From Sinorhizobium terangae (GTDB lineage Bacteria > Pseudomonadota > Alphaproteobacteria > Rhizobiales > Rhizobiaceae): a DNA stretch of 54,413 nt. Under the pieces are notes generated by a model that had not been told where the DNA came from, searched no databases, and saw only the letters and a list, made by a program, of their open reading frames with translations. Each line of letters begins with the position of its first letter. Positions within the stretch are counted from its first letter, which is position 1. This document shows, piece by piece, positions 7,795 to 16,546 of this stretch. The position numbers and the translations under genes are program-made. The DNA lies in NCBI RefSeq assembly GCF_009601505.1, contig NZ_WITC01000135.1:1-54413 (forward strand), in the 5' to 3' direction.

Positions 7795-8826
7795 ATGCCC
7801 AAGACGTTTCCAACCCACCCGATGCCGTGCGCTGCGGGCATCGGCCTCCGTTCCATACACATTGCCGAGATGCTTTCCCGCAGGCCCGCTGCAGGTTGGC
7901 TGGAAGTCCATGCCGAAAACTACATGGGCCAATCAGCAGCCGTGGATGCGCTTGAGAAGCTGCGCGAAGTCTATCCGCTTTCGGTGCACGGCGTCGGGCT
8001 GTCGCTCGGCAGCGCCTCGGGTCTCGACCGAGCGCATCTGGAGCGGCTGCGTGTCGTCTGCCAACGCTTCCAGCCAGCGATCGTCTCCGAACACCTTGCC
8101 TGGAGTGTCGCCGACGGCGCCTACCTCAACGACCTCCTTCCGCTCCGTTACGACGACGAGGCACTTGCCATCGTTTCCGCAAACGTTGATCGGCTGCAGG
8201 ACACGCTCAAGCGCCAGGTGTTCATCGAAAACCTCTCCGCCTATCTCGCCTTCGCTGAATCGAGCATGACCGAGGCCGAATTCCTGATCGAGCTCGTCAA
8301 CCGGACCGGTTGCGGCTTGCTGCTGGACGTCAATAACGTCCATGTCTCCGCAAGCAACCTCGATTTCGATGCATTGGCCTTCATCGACGCTCTGCCTGCC
8401 GACGCGATCGGTGAGATCCACCTTGCCGGCCACGCGGTCAACGAAATCGACGGCGACGTCATTCTCATCGACGACCATGGGTCGCGTGTGCCGCCGGCAG
8501 TCTGGTCGCTCTATGCCCACGCGCTCCGCAGGATCGGCCCGCGACCGACACTCATCGAATGGGACACGGATGTGCCGCCGCTCGAGGTCTTATTGGGCGA
8601 AGCGATGTGGGCCGACATGCTCGCCCGCCGGATCGCCTTCGACGAACGCCTTGAGGAGCCGCCGGTCACTGTACCGGACGGCCGTTTCGAGACCATAGGG
8701 TTGCCCGGCCGCGACGGCGCAACTGGCATCCTTTTCCCGGCGCTCGCCGCAACAGCGGCAGTCAAAGCCGCTTGCGGCACGTGCGCATCGAATAATTGCA
8801 GGAGGGACCGCCATGTCTTCCATTGA
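7795..8826 (+). CDS. bufB: DUF692/MNIO peptide-modifying enzyme
   Basis: This is a 343-residue multinuclear non-heme iron oxygenase of the DUF692 family (TIM barrel), the enzyme that oxidises precursor Cys residues in bufferin, methanobactin and related pathways. Conserved metal-ligand candidates are visible: LEVHAENYM (39-41), VHGVGLS (His65), SEHLAWS (His100), FIENLSAY (Glu145), LLDVNNVHVSA (Asp178, His183), IHLAGHAVNE (His209, His213), IDDHGSRVP and LIEWDTDVP (Glu255). The start at 7795 follows AAAGGGAGTAGACCG. The tail after about residue 290 is longer than usual and ends in a Cys cluster (CGTC, NNC). Its stop overlaps the next gene by 14 bases, implying translational coupling. Confidence 0.9.
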   Translation: MPKTFPTHPMPCAAGIGLRSIHIAEMLSRRPAAGWLEVHAENYMGQSAAVDALEKLREVYPLSVHGVGLSLGSASGLDRAHLERLRVVCQRFQPAIVSEHLAWSVADGAYLNDLLPLRYDDEALAIVSANVDRLQDTLKRQVFIENLSAYLAFAESSMTEAEFLIELVNRTGCGLLLDVNNVHVSASNLDFDALAFIDALPADAIGEIHLAGHAVNEIDGDVILIDDHGSRVPPAVWSLYAHALRRIGPRPTLIEWDTDVPPLEVLLGEAMWADMLARRIAFDERLEEPPVTVPDGRFETIGLPGRDGATGILFPALAATAAVKAACGTCASNNCRRDRHVFH

Positions 8827-9613
8827 AACCCTGCAAAGTGTCGTCGCGCGTGCGGTTCTGACGACCGGGCCGGCAGATATCCTGCCACTCCTGGCACGGG
8901 GCCGTTTCGATCCCGCAAGGCGGCTCAACATCTACCGCAACAATACACTGGTCTCGCTCACGACGACCTTGAAGGCCGTCTTCCCCGTGACGGTGCGGCT
9001 GCTCGATGAACGCTACTTCAGTTATGCCGCCGGCCGCTTCATTCGGAGCAACCCGCCACAAGAGCCGCGCCTTTCCCGGTACGGCGCAGGATTTGCGCCA
9101 TTTCTCGCGAACTTCGAGGGAACCGCCGATATGCCCTTCGTCTCTGAGGTCGCGCGTCTCGAGTGGAAGATCGCCGAAGCGCTCGACGCGCCGTTGGAGC
9201 GGCCAAGTACACTGATCGAGCTCTATGAGGGGCTTTCGAGTGGGTCTTTCGCGCTCTTCTTGCAGCCTTCGCTGCGACTTGTTCTTTGCCGCTGGCCCGC
9301 CCTCAGCATATGGGCGGCGCATCAGCAGGCGGGCGATCCCGACAGGCTCGCGAATCTCAACCGCGAACCGGAGCGCATCGCGCTCTGGAGACATGGCGAC
9401 ACCGTTCGCTTCCTGCGCCTCGACGCCGCGGAGTTTGCGTTTTGGTACGTGTTGAGGCGGGGCAGGGGACTCGAGGCTGCGGTTGCCCGCGCCTGCCGCC
9501 ACTCGCCTGAGTTCGATATCGCACGAGCGGTGACAGGCCTTTTCGTCAGCGAGCTCGTCACAGGCATCCATCGCGCGAAGGAGTCTTCCAACCAGCAGGA
9601 GAGAGTGTCATGA
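8813..9613 (+). CDS. bufC: DUF2063 partner of the MNIO enzyme
   Basis: This is a 266-residue protein of the DUF2063 family, the usual fused or adjacent partner of DUF692 enzymes. The N-terminal helical domain includes LNIYRNNTLVSLTTTLKAVFPVTVRLL, typical of the family, and the C-terminal half is likely a recognition domain. Partners of this type bind the precursor peptide and form a complex with the iron enzyme; older annotations call it a putative DNA-binding domain. The start at 8813 has GGAGGGACCGCC upstream and lies inside the end of bufB. The stop overlaps the next start by four bases. Confidence 0.86.
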   Translation: MSSIETLQSVVARAVLTTGPADILPLLARGRFDPARRLNIYRNNTLVSLTTTLKAVFPVTVRLLDERYFSYAAGRFIRSNPPQEPRLSRYGAGFAPFLANFEGTADMPFVSEVARLEWKIAEALDAPLERPSTLIELYEGLSSGSFALFLQPSLRLVLCRWPALSIWAAHQQAGDPDRLANLNREPERIALWRHGDTVRFLRLDAAEFAFWYVLRRGRGLEAAVARACRHSPEFDIARAVTGLFVSELVTGIHRAKESSNQQERVS

Positions 9614-10083
9614 CTACAATGCGCGCAACACCGATGAGTTTTTCCAGAACGATATACAGGCTCCACGAAGCGGTCGTGGAGTGGTCGGCGGCCCTGCCGT
9701 TATCGATTGTGCAACTGGGGTCCCGCGTTGCCGTCGCGGAGGTTTTTTGGCAATCCGCCCAGACGAAGCTTGCCTCGTGGCCGGTCACGCTCCAGCTGTT
9801 CGCCTTCGAATATCGCTTGCCGCTGCTCGATCCCGGGCTGGCCGCCCTTATGGCGACGGTAGTGGAACTCAGTGGCGCGGCGATGCTCGGATTGGGACTG
9901 CTCGCGCGGCTCGCCTCACTGATGCTGCTCGGCGTCGTCGCCACCATTCAGATCTTCGTCTACCCGGATCATTGGGTCGAGCATCTGATGTGGACGAGCC
10001 TGCTCTTGCTCATCCTCTCGCGGGGCGCCGGCGTGTTTTCGGTCGATCATGTGGTCGCCCGACGCATCCGTGCCGGAGGCTGA
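9610..10083 (+). CDS. DoxX family membrane protein
   Basis: This is a 157-residue integral membrane protein of the DoxX family with about four transmembrane segments (roughly residues 30-50, 75-100, 100-120 and 125-145). FWQSAQTKLASW and ATVVELSGAAMLGLGLLAR match DoxX. DoxX proteins occur with DUF692/DUF2063 pairs and are thought to act in membrane redox processes. The ATG overlaps the bufC stop (ATGA arrangement), so it belongs to the operon. Its exact role in the bufferin pathway is unknown. Confidence 0.85.
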   Translation: MTTMRATPMSFSRTIYRLHEAVVEWSAALPLSIVQLGSRVAVAEVFWQSAQTKLASWPVTLQLFAFEYRLPLLDPGLAALMATVVELSGAAMLGLGLLARLASLMLLGVVATIQIFVYPDHWVEHLMWTSLLLLILSRGAGVFSVDHVVARRIRAGG

Positions 10084-10086
10084 GTG

Positions 10087-11397
10087 ATGTCGGTAACGCC
10101 TGCTCAAAGCGGTTCCCTGCCGGGGGCGACCGGCAAGGACCAGGAGAAGCGCCGGCCGCGCGTGGTCATTCTCGGTGCTGGCTTCGGCGGTCTGAACGCG
10201 GCGATGGCGCTTCGCAGCGCGCCGGTCGAAGTCACCGTCATCGACCGGCGAAACTATCACCTGTTCCAGCCTCTGCTCTACCAAGTAGCGACCGCGGGGC
10301 TCTCGCCGGCGCAGATTGCCATGCCGATCCGCCGCATTCTTTCGCGGCAGTCGAATGCCACGGTCCTGATGGACAAGGTCGAGGCGGTCGATACCGCCGC
10401 GCGATGTGTCGTGACCGGCGGCCAGCGCATCCCGTATGACTATCTGATCGTCGCGACCGGCGCCCGCCATACTTATTTCGGTAACGACACCTGGGCGGAC
10501 CACGCCCCCGGCCTGAAGACAATCACGGATGCGACGGCGATCCGCGCTCGCATCCTCTCCGCCTTCGAACGGGCGGAGGTGACCGATGATCCCCGTTTGC
10601 GTCAGAAGCTGTTGACCTTCGTCGTCGTCGGCGGTGGGCCGACCGGAGTCGAGCTCGGCGGCGCAATCGCCGAGCTCTCCCGAAGGACGATCGTTCACGA
10701 TTTCCGGCGCATCGATTCATCCTCCGCCCGGGTCGTGCTCGTCGAGGCGGGTGAGCGGATACTGCCGGCGATGCCGTCCTGCCTTTCGAGAAAGGCCCAG
10801 AGACAACTCGAAAAGCTTGGCGTCGAGGTGGTGCTCGGCAATGCCGTCGCCGGCTGTGACGACAGCGGCGTACGGCTGGCCGACGGAACTGAAATCGGCT
10901 CCGCCTGCGTTCTCTGGGCCGCGGGCGTTATGGCTTCGCGCGCCGCCAAGTGGATCGGTGCGGCGGCCGACCGCGCCGGACGGGTCATCGTCGACGAGCG
11001 CCTCAATCCACCAGCACACGACGAAATATTCGTCATCGGTGACACGGCCTCGGTAACCGATGCGGCCGGACGTCCTGTACCGGGCGTAGCGCCGGCAGCC
11101 AAGCAGATGGGGCGTTATGCAGCCTACGCCATTCTCGGCGATATGGCGGGACGGCAATCGGCGCCCTTCCGCTACCGTGACTACGGCAATCTCGCGACCA
11201 TCGGCCGCAAGGCAGCGGTCGCGGATTTCGGCAAGACCAGGCTCTCCGGCTATCCCGCATGGCTCGTCTGGAACTTCGCCCACCTCTGGTTCCTCGTCGG
11301 CTTCCGCAACCGCCTCGTGGTGTTTCTCGACTGGGCGGTCGCCTATGCCCGCAACGATCGCGCCGCGCGGCTGATTACCGGTCACCATGAGGCCTAG
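10087..11397 (+). CDS. ndh: Type II NADH dehydrogenase
   Basis: This is a 436-residue NDH-2, a single-subunit flavoenzyme that passes electrons from NADH to quinone on the cytoplasmic face of the membrane without pumping protons. The FAD-binding motif VVILGAGFGGLNAA is near the N-terminus, and the NADH-binding motif FVVVGGGPTGVELGGAIAEL is near residue 180. YHLFQPLLYQVATAGLSP is a typical NDH-2 stretch. The C-terminal FAHLWFLVGFRNRLVVFLDW is an amphipathic or membrane-associated segment. GGAGG lies seven bases before 10087, and a GTG at 10084 is a possible alternative start. It begins three bases after doxX, so it is part of the bufferin operon, an uncommon partner. Confidence 0.9.
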   Translation: MSVTPAQSGSLPGATGKDQEKRRPRVVILGAGFGGLNAAMALRSAPVEVTVIDRRNYHLFQPLLYQVATAGLSPAQIAMPIRRILSRQSNATVLMDKVEAVDTAARCVVTGGQRIPYDYLIVATGARHTYFGNDTWADHAPGLKTITDATAIRARILSAFERAEVTDDPRLRQKLLTFVVVGGGPTGVELGGAIAELSRRTIVHDFRRIDSSSARVVLVEAGERILPAMPSCLSRKAQRQLEKLGVEVVLGNAVAGCDDSGVRLADGTEIGSACVLWAAGVMASRAAKWIGAAADRAGRVIVDERLNPPAHDEIFVIGDTASVTDAAGRPVPGVAPAAKQMGRYAAYAILGDMAGRQSAPFRYRDYGNLATIGRKAAVADFGKTRLSGYPAWLVWNFAHLWFLVGFRNRLVVFLDWAVAYARNDRAARLITGHHEA

Positions 11398-11399
11398 CG

Positions 11400-13322
11400 A
11401 TGTATCGCCCGAAGCTCGCCCACGTCGTCGTCGTTCTCGTCATGCTATCGGTGCTCTCCACCGCCGCGCTTATCCATCTCATCTGGCAGCGCGCAGCCGG
11501 CGAGAGCATTGAGGAGATCGTCGCGAGTCTCGATGCCCAGACGGCGGGGTCCGTCAGGAACGACCTGTCCCGGACGTTGTCGCTCGTGTCGAGCACGGCC
11601 GAAATTGTCCGCTCCATCTTCTTCCAGGGTGCGATCAACGCCGATGATGAGGTCAAGCGCGAGTTCCTGTTCCTCTCGTTGCTGCGCGAGCAGCCATCAA
11701 TCGACTGGATCGGCTTCGGCTTTCCGGATGGGCGTTTTTTCGGATCGCATGCGACCGCCGACGGCCGGATCGAGATGGTCGAAATCGGCGCCGCGAGAGC
11801 CGGCGAACTCCGTCCGTTGCGGCGCGATCTCTACCGACCGATCCCGGGCGACATCTTTTTCGAGGAGCGCAACAAGGCGGAGAGCGCCTATGTGGTACTC
11901 GGCGCCCCCTGGTATCGATTGGGCAAGGAAAACGGAGAGCCTGTCTGGACAGTCACCAATGTGCTGCCGAACGGTTTCGAGCCCGCCATGGTGCTGTCGA
12001 AGCGTGTCGTGAGCTTCGGGAAGTTTATCGGCGTCGTGATGGTGGCGGTGAGCCTCCGGCGTCTCTCCGAGGCGTTAAAGGCGCTTGAACTACCGGCGCT
12101 CGGCAAGGCATTCGTTCTTGACAGCAGCGGGCGTGTCCTTGCGACATCGCAACCCTCCGACGGCGTGATGGCGGCGCATTTTTCCGACTTTCCGGCTGCC
12201 GATGCGGTGGCGTCAGCCGCGGCCGAGGCTGTCGCGGCCAATAAGGTCGATGCCTTCCGCGTGGTAGTGCCAAACGCCTCGCTCGGGCCCGTCTTCGTGT
12301 CGTCGTCGCGCCTGCCGTTCGAGAATTGGCGCCTTGTTGCCGCCACGCCACGCTCGACCTTCGCAGGCGGCATTGACAAGAATATCCGGCGCGTAGCCTT
12401 AGTCGTGCTCGCTATGGCCGCCCTTGCCGCAGCGACTGCGGTCGGCTTTGCAAATTTTCTCTTCGCCCGCCCGCTCGCCCGGCTGGCAGCGCAATTGCGT
12501 GCGGTCGAGCGCTTTTCGCTGGAAAGCGTCCGCCATCACCCGACCTTCCTCGCCGAGCTCAACGATTTCTCCCAGGCATTGAAGCGGATGGCGGTCGGGC
12601 TTTCAGCCTTCGCCCGCTATATGCCGCTCGACGTGGTGCGACCGCTCGTCGAAGGCGGCATCGAGCCGAAGCCCGGCGGCGCGCTCTGCGAAGTGACGGT
12701 CATGTTCGCCGACCTGCCCGGTTTCACGGAACTGACAGAGAGGCTCGGACCCGGCGTCGAGCCACATCTGACGCGCTTCCTGACTATTGCGGTCGCCGCT
12801 GTCCATGCGGAGGGCGGCACGGTTGACAAGTTCATCGGGGATGCCGTTATGGCGATCTGGAACGCGCCGGGCAAGCAGCCGGATCATGCTGCCCGCGCCT
12901 GCCGCGCGGCTGTCGCGATCCGGACGGCAATGCATGACGACCCGCCGATCGCGGCAGGCGAGAACGCGGTCCGCGTGCGCATCGGCATCAATAGTGGCAC
13001 GGCCCTGATCGGCAATATCGGTTCCGCCGAGCGGCTGAGCTACACGGCCATCGGCGACGCGGTCAATCTCGCGAGCCGACTGGTGAACGTGGCCAAGGAG
13101 CGCGGCGTCGAAATCGTGCTGAGCGACGCGACCATGCGCGAGCTCGGGGCAGAACCGATGACGAGACCGCTCGGGCTTGCGACGGTCCGCGGCAAGGCCA
13201 GGCCCGTTGGCGTACATACGATTGACCAGCCAAAAGTTCGATCCGCGGGAGGAAGCGATGGAAATGGCGATTACAACGGTGGCGATGCTCGCTTGCCTGC
13301 AACTCAAGCACTTTGTCGTTGA
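11400..13322 (+). CDS. Membrane class III nucleotide cyclase with extracytoplasmic sensor
   Basis: This is a 640-residue adenylate/guanylate cyclase. Transmembrane helix 1 is at residues 9-29, followed by a large extracytoplasmic sensor of the Cache type (about 35-325, with IDWIGFGFPDGRFFG). Helix 2 is at 333-354, then a HAMP-like linker with FARYMPLDVV, and a class III cyclase domain at about 428-600. The metal-binding Asp residues are Asp437 (VMFADLPGFT) and Asp481 (FIGDAVMAIWN). It would turn a periplasmic signal into cAMP or cGMP. It starts two bases after the ndh stop. Its 3-prime end overlaps the DUF3307 gene by 65 bases. Confidence 0.9.
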   Translation: MYRPKLAHVVVVLVMLSVLSTAALIHLIWQRAAGESIEEIVASLDAQTAGSVRNDLSRTLSLVSSTAEIVRSIFFQGAINADDEVKREFLFLSLLREQPSIDWIGFGFPDGRFFGSHATADGRIEMVEIGAARAGELRPLRRDLYRPIPGDIFFEERNKAESAYVVLGAPWYRLGKENGEPVWTVTNVLPNGFEPAMVLSKRVVSFGKFIGVVMVAVSLRRLSEALKALELPALGKAFVLDSSGRVLATSQPSDGVMAAHFSDFPAADAVASAAAEAVAANKVDAFRVVVPNASLGPVFVSSSRLPFENWRLVAATPRSTFAGGIDKNIRRVALVVLAMAALAAATAVGFANFLFARPLARLAAQLRAVERFSLESVRHHPTFLAELNDFSQALKRMAVGLSAFARYMPLDVVRPLVEGGIEPKPGGALCEVTVMFADLPGFTELTERLGPGVEPHLTRFLTIAVAAVHAEGGTVDKFIGDAVMAIWNAPGKQPDHAARACRAAVAIRTAMHDDPPIAAGENAVRVRIGINSGTALIGNIGSAERLSYTAIGDAVNLASRLVNVAKERGVEIVLSDATMRELGAEPMTRPLGLATVRGKARPVGVHTIDQPKVRSAGGSDGNGDYNGGDARLPATQALCR

Positions 13323-13635
13323 CTATGTGCTGCAGCCAGCCTGGATCCTGCGCGGCAAGGGCAATTTCCGCATGATCGGCGGCTATGTGCATGCGGGCGG
13401 GCACGCGCTCGGAACCGTGCCGGCGCTGATGCTCGCCAGCGCCGGCATGACGCGTGTCGCCATTCTCGTGCTCGCGGAGTTCCTGGCTCACTATCTCATA
13501 GACTACGGCAAGGCACTGCTGTCGCGGCATAGCGGCGCCGATGCGACGACCCGGGCCTACTGGGCCATGCACGGCGCCGATCAATTGATGCACCAGCTCA
13601 CCTATGCGGCGCTGATCCTGGCCGCGCTGGTGTAA
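13258..13635 (+). CDS. DUF3307 membrane protein
   Basis: This is a 125-residue hydrophobic protein of the DUF3307 family, with family-like LKHFVVDYVLQPAWILRGKG, GGYVHAGGHAL and HYLIDYGKALLSR and about three membrane segments. The start at 13258 has GGGAGGAAGCG immediately upstream and lies inside the cyclase gene. A longer in-frame reading would be unusual. The large overlap implies co-expression with the cyclase. The function of DUF3307 is unknown. It is the last gene of the operon; no clear intrinsic terminator follows. Confidence 0.82.
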   Translation: MEMAITTVAMLACLQLKHFVVDYVLQPAWILRGKGNFRMIGGYVHAGGHALGTVPALMLASAGMTRVAILVLAEFLAHYLIDYGKALLSRHSGADATTRAYWAMHGADQLMHQLTYAALILAALV

Positions 13636-13744
13636 GTGCCTTCATCCCTGGCGCCAAACATGCGTATCCGGCGAAGAACTCTGGCTTGCTCTCGTTCTGG
13701 AGAATGTAATCCAAGTGCAACAATGCCGTGTGAAGGGTAGGGCA

Positions 13745-13920
13745 TCAGCTACTTTCGCGCAAATGCGCCATGAAGACTTCGGCCGGCGTGCGGTAGCCCA
13801 GGCACTTGCGCGGCAGCGCGTTCAGATGATGGACGAGAGCGATCAGCTGCTGCTGGCTGATGTTGAAGAGATTCCGGCCTAGCCTTCGATGATCGATCAG
13901 GAGGTCCTGGCTCGAAACCG
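13745..13920 (-). pseudogene. IS30-type transposase C-terminal remnant
   Basis: Reading the minus strand, an open stretch ends with LPRKCLGYRTPAEVFMAHL, the conserved C-terminal signature of IS30-family transposases, and stops at 13745. Upstream of about 13920 the similarity is lost, so only the last part of the gene remains. The rest of 13636-14033 holds no gene that I can support. Confidence 0.65.
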
Positions 13921-14033
13921 TTTAACTGCATTATCTGAGTTCTGGCAGGCCTCCATGCCCAAGCGTTCCCGCATTCAGGTGGCTAGCTGAGCTAGTTGTC
14001 GAATAGAGAGCGGGCGGCATCACTCCGGCGGTT

Positions 14034-15053
14034 CTACAGAGCACACACAGATGCACGCTCGACAAGTTTGCACGAGATGACACGACGACTCGCGCGCACC
14101 ATTTCTTCAGAAATGACGCTGTTCAACCACTCGGCACCTTGGAAACCGAGATCATAGTACGGCAATGCCGCGGTGGTCAGTTCGGGCTTGAGCGCCAATG
14201 ATACGGTTCTGAAATCGTCAAAGCCAACAATGCTGACGTCCTGCGGGATTCTTAGTCCCGACGTCAAAGCTGCAATATAGATCTGAATCGCCATTTCATC
14301 ATTGCCGCTCATGATCGCAGTTGGGCGATCCTTTTGCTGCAACATTTCGGTCGCTGCCGCAAACACATAATTCTCTTCTGCTCCGACCGGTCCTTCCATT
14401 CCAAGACGAATGGAGAGGTCGCTCTCCGCGAGGCCGAATTCCTTCACAGTGCGGCGGAAGGCATCGAGACGCAGTTCAGCGCCAAGCAGAATCGGGTTGA
14501 GCCTGATATAGCCGATCCTTCGATGTCCCCGTTCAAGCAAATATCGGGTGAGGTCCCGGGCGCCCTGGAAGTCGTCAGGCTCGATGGATGGCAAGAGCTC
14601 GCTCGTGTGAGGCCGGCAGTTGATCATTACCGTCGGTATGCTCACATCGCCGGCCTCGGGATCCACGACGCGGTGGTACATCGTCACGTAGAGCACCCCG
14701 TCGATACGGTGGGACTGGAACATTTTCCAGATTTCCGCCTCCCGTTCGGGTAACCCTCCGGTGTTTGCCATCAGGATACTTTTCCCATGCCTATTGGCCC
14801 AATCCTGGATTCCGCGCACGATATCGACCGAATAGGGAGTCGTGGAAACATAGTCGGTGATGATCCCGAACGTGTTGGAGCGGCTTGAGCGTATTTGGCG
14901 CGCGGCCATGTTGGGAATGTAGCCGAGATCCCGAATGGCCTTTTCCACTCTTTCTCGCGTGTCCTCGGTCACATGCGGTTCGCCGTTGATTACCCGGGAC
15001 ACGGTCTTGTTCGATACCCCTGCCGCTTTAGCGACACTGACGATGCTGACCAT
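14034..15053 (-). CDS. LacI family repressor of the fructan island
   Basis: This is a 339-residue LacI/GalR-type regulator. The N-terminal helix-turn-helix and hinge are SIVSVAKAAGVSNKTVSRVI followed by GYIPNMAARQIRS. The sugar-binding domain includes DGVLYVTMYH, GHRRIGYIRLNP, PTAIMSGNDEMAIQIY and DVSIVGFDDF. The start at 15053 has GGGAAAGGATTACGAT upstream; an extra nine-residue reading is possible. It is divergent from the sugar ABC importer and the two fructan enzymes, with three operator-like repeats between, so it very likely represses them until an imported or derived sugar binds. Confidence 0.92.
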   Translation of the reverse strand: MVSIVSVAKAAGVSNKTVSRVINGEPHVTEDTRERVEKAIRDLGYIPNMAARQIRSSRSNTFGIITDYVSTTPYSVDIVRGIQDWANRHGKSILMANTGGLPEREAEIWKMFQSHRIDGVLYVTMYHRVVDPEAGDVSIPTVMINCRPHTSELLPSIEPDDFQGARDLTRYLLERGHRRIGYIRLNPILLGAELRLDAFRRTVKEFGLAESDLSIRLGMEGPVGAEENYVFAAATEMLQQKDRPTAIMSGNDEMAIQIYIAALTSGLRIPQDVSIVGFDDFRTVSLALKPELTTAALPYYDLGFQGAEWLNSVISEEMVRASRRVISCKLVERASVCAL

Positions 15054-15096
15054 ATCGTAATCCTTTCCCTCTGAAAGCACTTGTACACCAAGGAAA

Positions 15097-15153
15097 TGAC
15101 AACGTCGACAATTTTAATGACAACGTCGACAATGCACGTTGACAACGTCGTCA
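15097..15153. promoter_or_regulatory. Three operator-like repeats
   Basis: TGACAACGTCGACAAT occurs twice, at 15097-15112 and 15118-15133, exactly 21 bases (two helical turns) apart. A third copy, TTGACAACGTCGTCA, is at 15139-15153, again 21 bases on. The third fits the palindrome TGACRACGTYGTCA. Sites of this kind between a LacI gene and its divergent transport operon are expected to bind the repressor cooperatively on one DNA face. Confidence 0.72.
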
Positions 15154-15221
15154 TACCAAGATTATGGTTGCCTTCATGGGAGGCTGGAGTGAGAGCCTCG
15201 CTTTAAAGACAGGAGGATCTC

Positions 15222-16481
15222 ATGAAGAATTTGCTTTCAGCCAGCGCGCTCGCGCTCATCTTCATGGTGGCGCCGGCGAATGCCGAAACCATCAATATCC
15301 TGGTCGAAGGCGGCGGCGAGATGCTCCAGAAGGCCGTGGCCGAGAAGTTCACCGCTGAGACCGGCATTGAGGTGAAGTTCACGGTCGTTCCCTACCAGGG
15401 CGTATTTGACAAGTTCTCGGCCGAAATCGCCTCCGGGTCATCGGCGTTCGATGTTGTTACGATCGATGTTGTCTGGAACGCCAAATTCGCGGGCCATGTC
15501 GAGGATCTCGCACCGCTCTTCACCGACGCGGTTCGCAAGGATCTGCCACCGGCTCTGCTTGCCGACGCACAGGTTGGAGGCAAAATGATCGGAATGCCCA
15601 CCTGGGCGAATGCGGAGATCGTTTTTTATCGCAAGGACCTCTTTAGCAAACCGGAGGAGCAGAAGGCGTTCCAGGAAAAGTATGGCTATCCCCTTGCTCC
15701 GCCGAAGACCTGGCAACAATGGCGCGACATGGCAAAGTTCTTCACCCGCGACACGGACGGCGACGGCAAAACGGACTTCTGGGGCACCGACACCATCGGC
15801 ACCTTTTCCGAAGAGTGGATGGCGCATGTGCTTCAGGCGGGCTCGCCCGGTGTGATCCTCGACAGGGATGGCAAAGTTATCATCGATAACGAAGCCCATA
15901 AGAAGGCGCTCGAATTCTACATCGCCCCGCACTGCGTCGATCATTCGGTGCCGGAGAATGTGAATGAGATCGGTTGGGGCGAGGCGCAGAACCTGTTCTA
16001 TCAAGGCAGGACGGCCATGATGAAGTTCTGGGCGCATGCCTACAAGATGACGCCAGCGGATTCAAAGGTCAGCGGCAAGGTCGGCGTCGCGCCGATGCTG
16101 GCCAGTGACGCCGGGATCGCGGCTATTCCCGGCCCTTGGTACAACGTTGTCCCCTCGACCTCCCAGCACAAGGACGCGGCGAAGAAATTTGTAGCCTTTG
16201 CGATCGCCAACAATGCATTGGGTATCGAAGCGCCGCTTGGCCTTGCGGCGACGAATTCCGCCTATCGCAGCTATTCCGGCAAACCAGGTTATGAGCATTT
16301 CACGCCGCTGCTTGAGACGTTGAGCGCGCCTGCGACCCAAGGGCGGCCGATGGACGAGAAATACCAGGAAATCGTCGATGAAGCTGTCCTTCCCGCCGTG
16401 CAGCAGGCCCTGACCTGCGAAGCGGATGTCGGCAAGGTCCTGACGGATGCCAAAGAAACGATCGAGGACATCCTAAACTAA
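15222..16481 (+). CDS. ABC sugar-binding protein
   Basis: This is a 419-residue periplasmic solute-binding protein of the carbohydrate uptake family 1 type. The signal peptide covers residues 1-21 and is cut after ANA before ETINILVEGGG. Family-like features are VTIDVVWNAKFAGHVEDLAPLF, GMPTWANAEIVFYRKDLF and GPWYNVVPST. The start at 15222 has ACAGGAGGATCTC upstream. It is the first gene of the importer and is followed by two permeases and an ATPase. The cargo is inferred to be an inulin-type oligofructan or a difructose anhydride because of the GH91 and GH32 genes downstream. Confidence 0.9.
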   Translation: MKNLLSASALALIFMVAPANAETINILVEGGGEMLQKAVAEKFTAETGIEVKFTVVPYQGVFDKFSAEIASGSSAFDVVTIDVVWNAKFAGHVEDLAPLFTDAVRKDLPPALLADAQVGGKMIGMPTWANAEIVFYRKDLFSKPEEQKAFQEKYGYPLAPPKTWQQWRDMAKFFTRDTDGDGKTDFWGTDTIGTFSEEWMAHVLQAGSPGVILDRDGKVIIDNEAHKKALEFYIAPHCVDHSVPENVNEIGWGEAQNLFYQGRTAMMKFWAHAYKMTPADSKVSGKVGVAPMLASDAGIAAIPGPWYNVVPSTSQHKDAAKKFVAFAIANNALGIEAPLGLAATNSAYRSYSGKPGYEHFTPLLETLSAPATQGRPMDEKYQEIVDEAVLPAVQQALTCEADVGKVLTDAKETIEDILN

Positions 16482-16546
16482 CCCGCTGTTCTCAACTCCA
16501 GCGGAGGAGAAAATCCTCCGCATATCATCAGCTTTCGGAGACAGCC

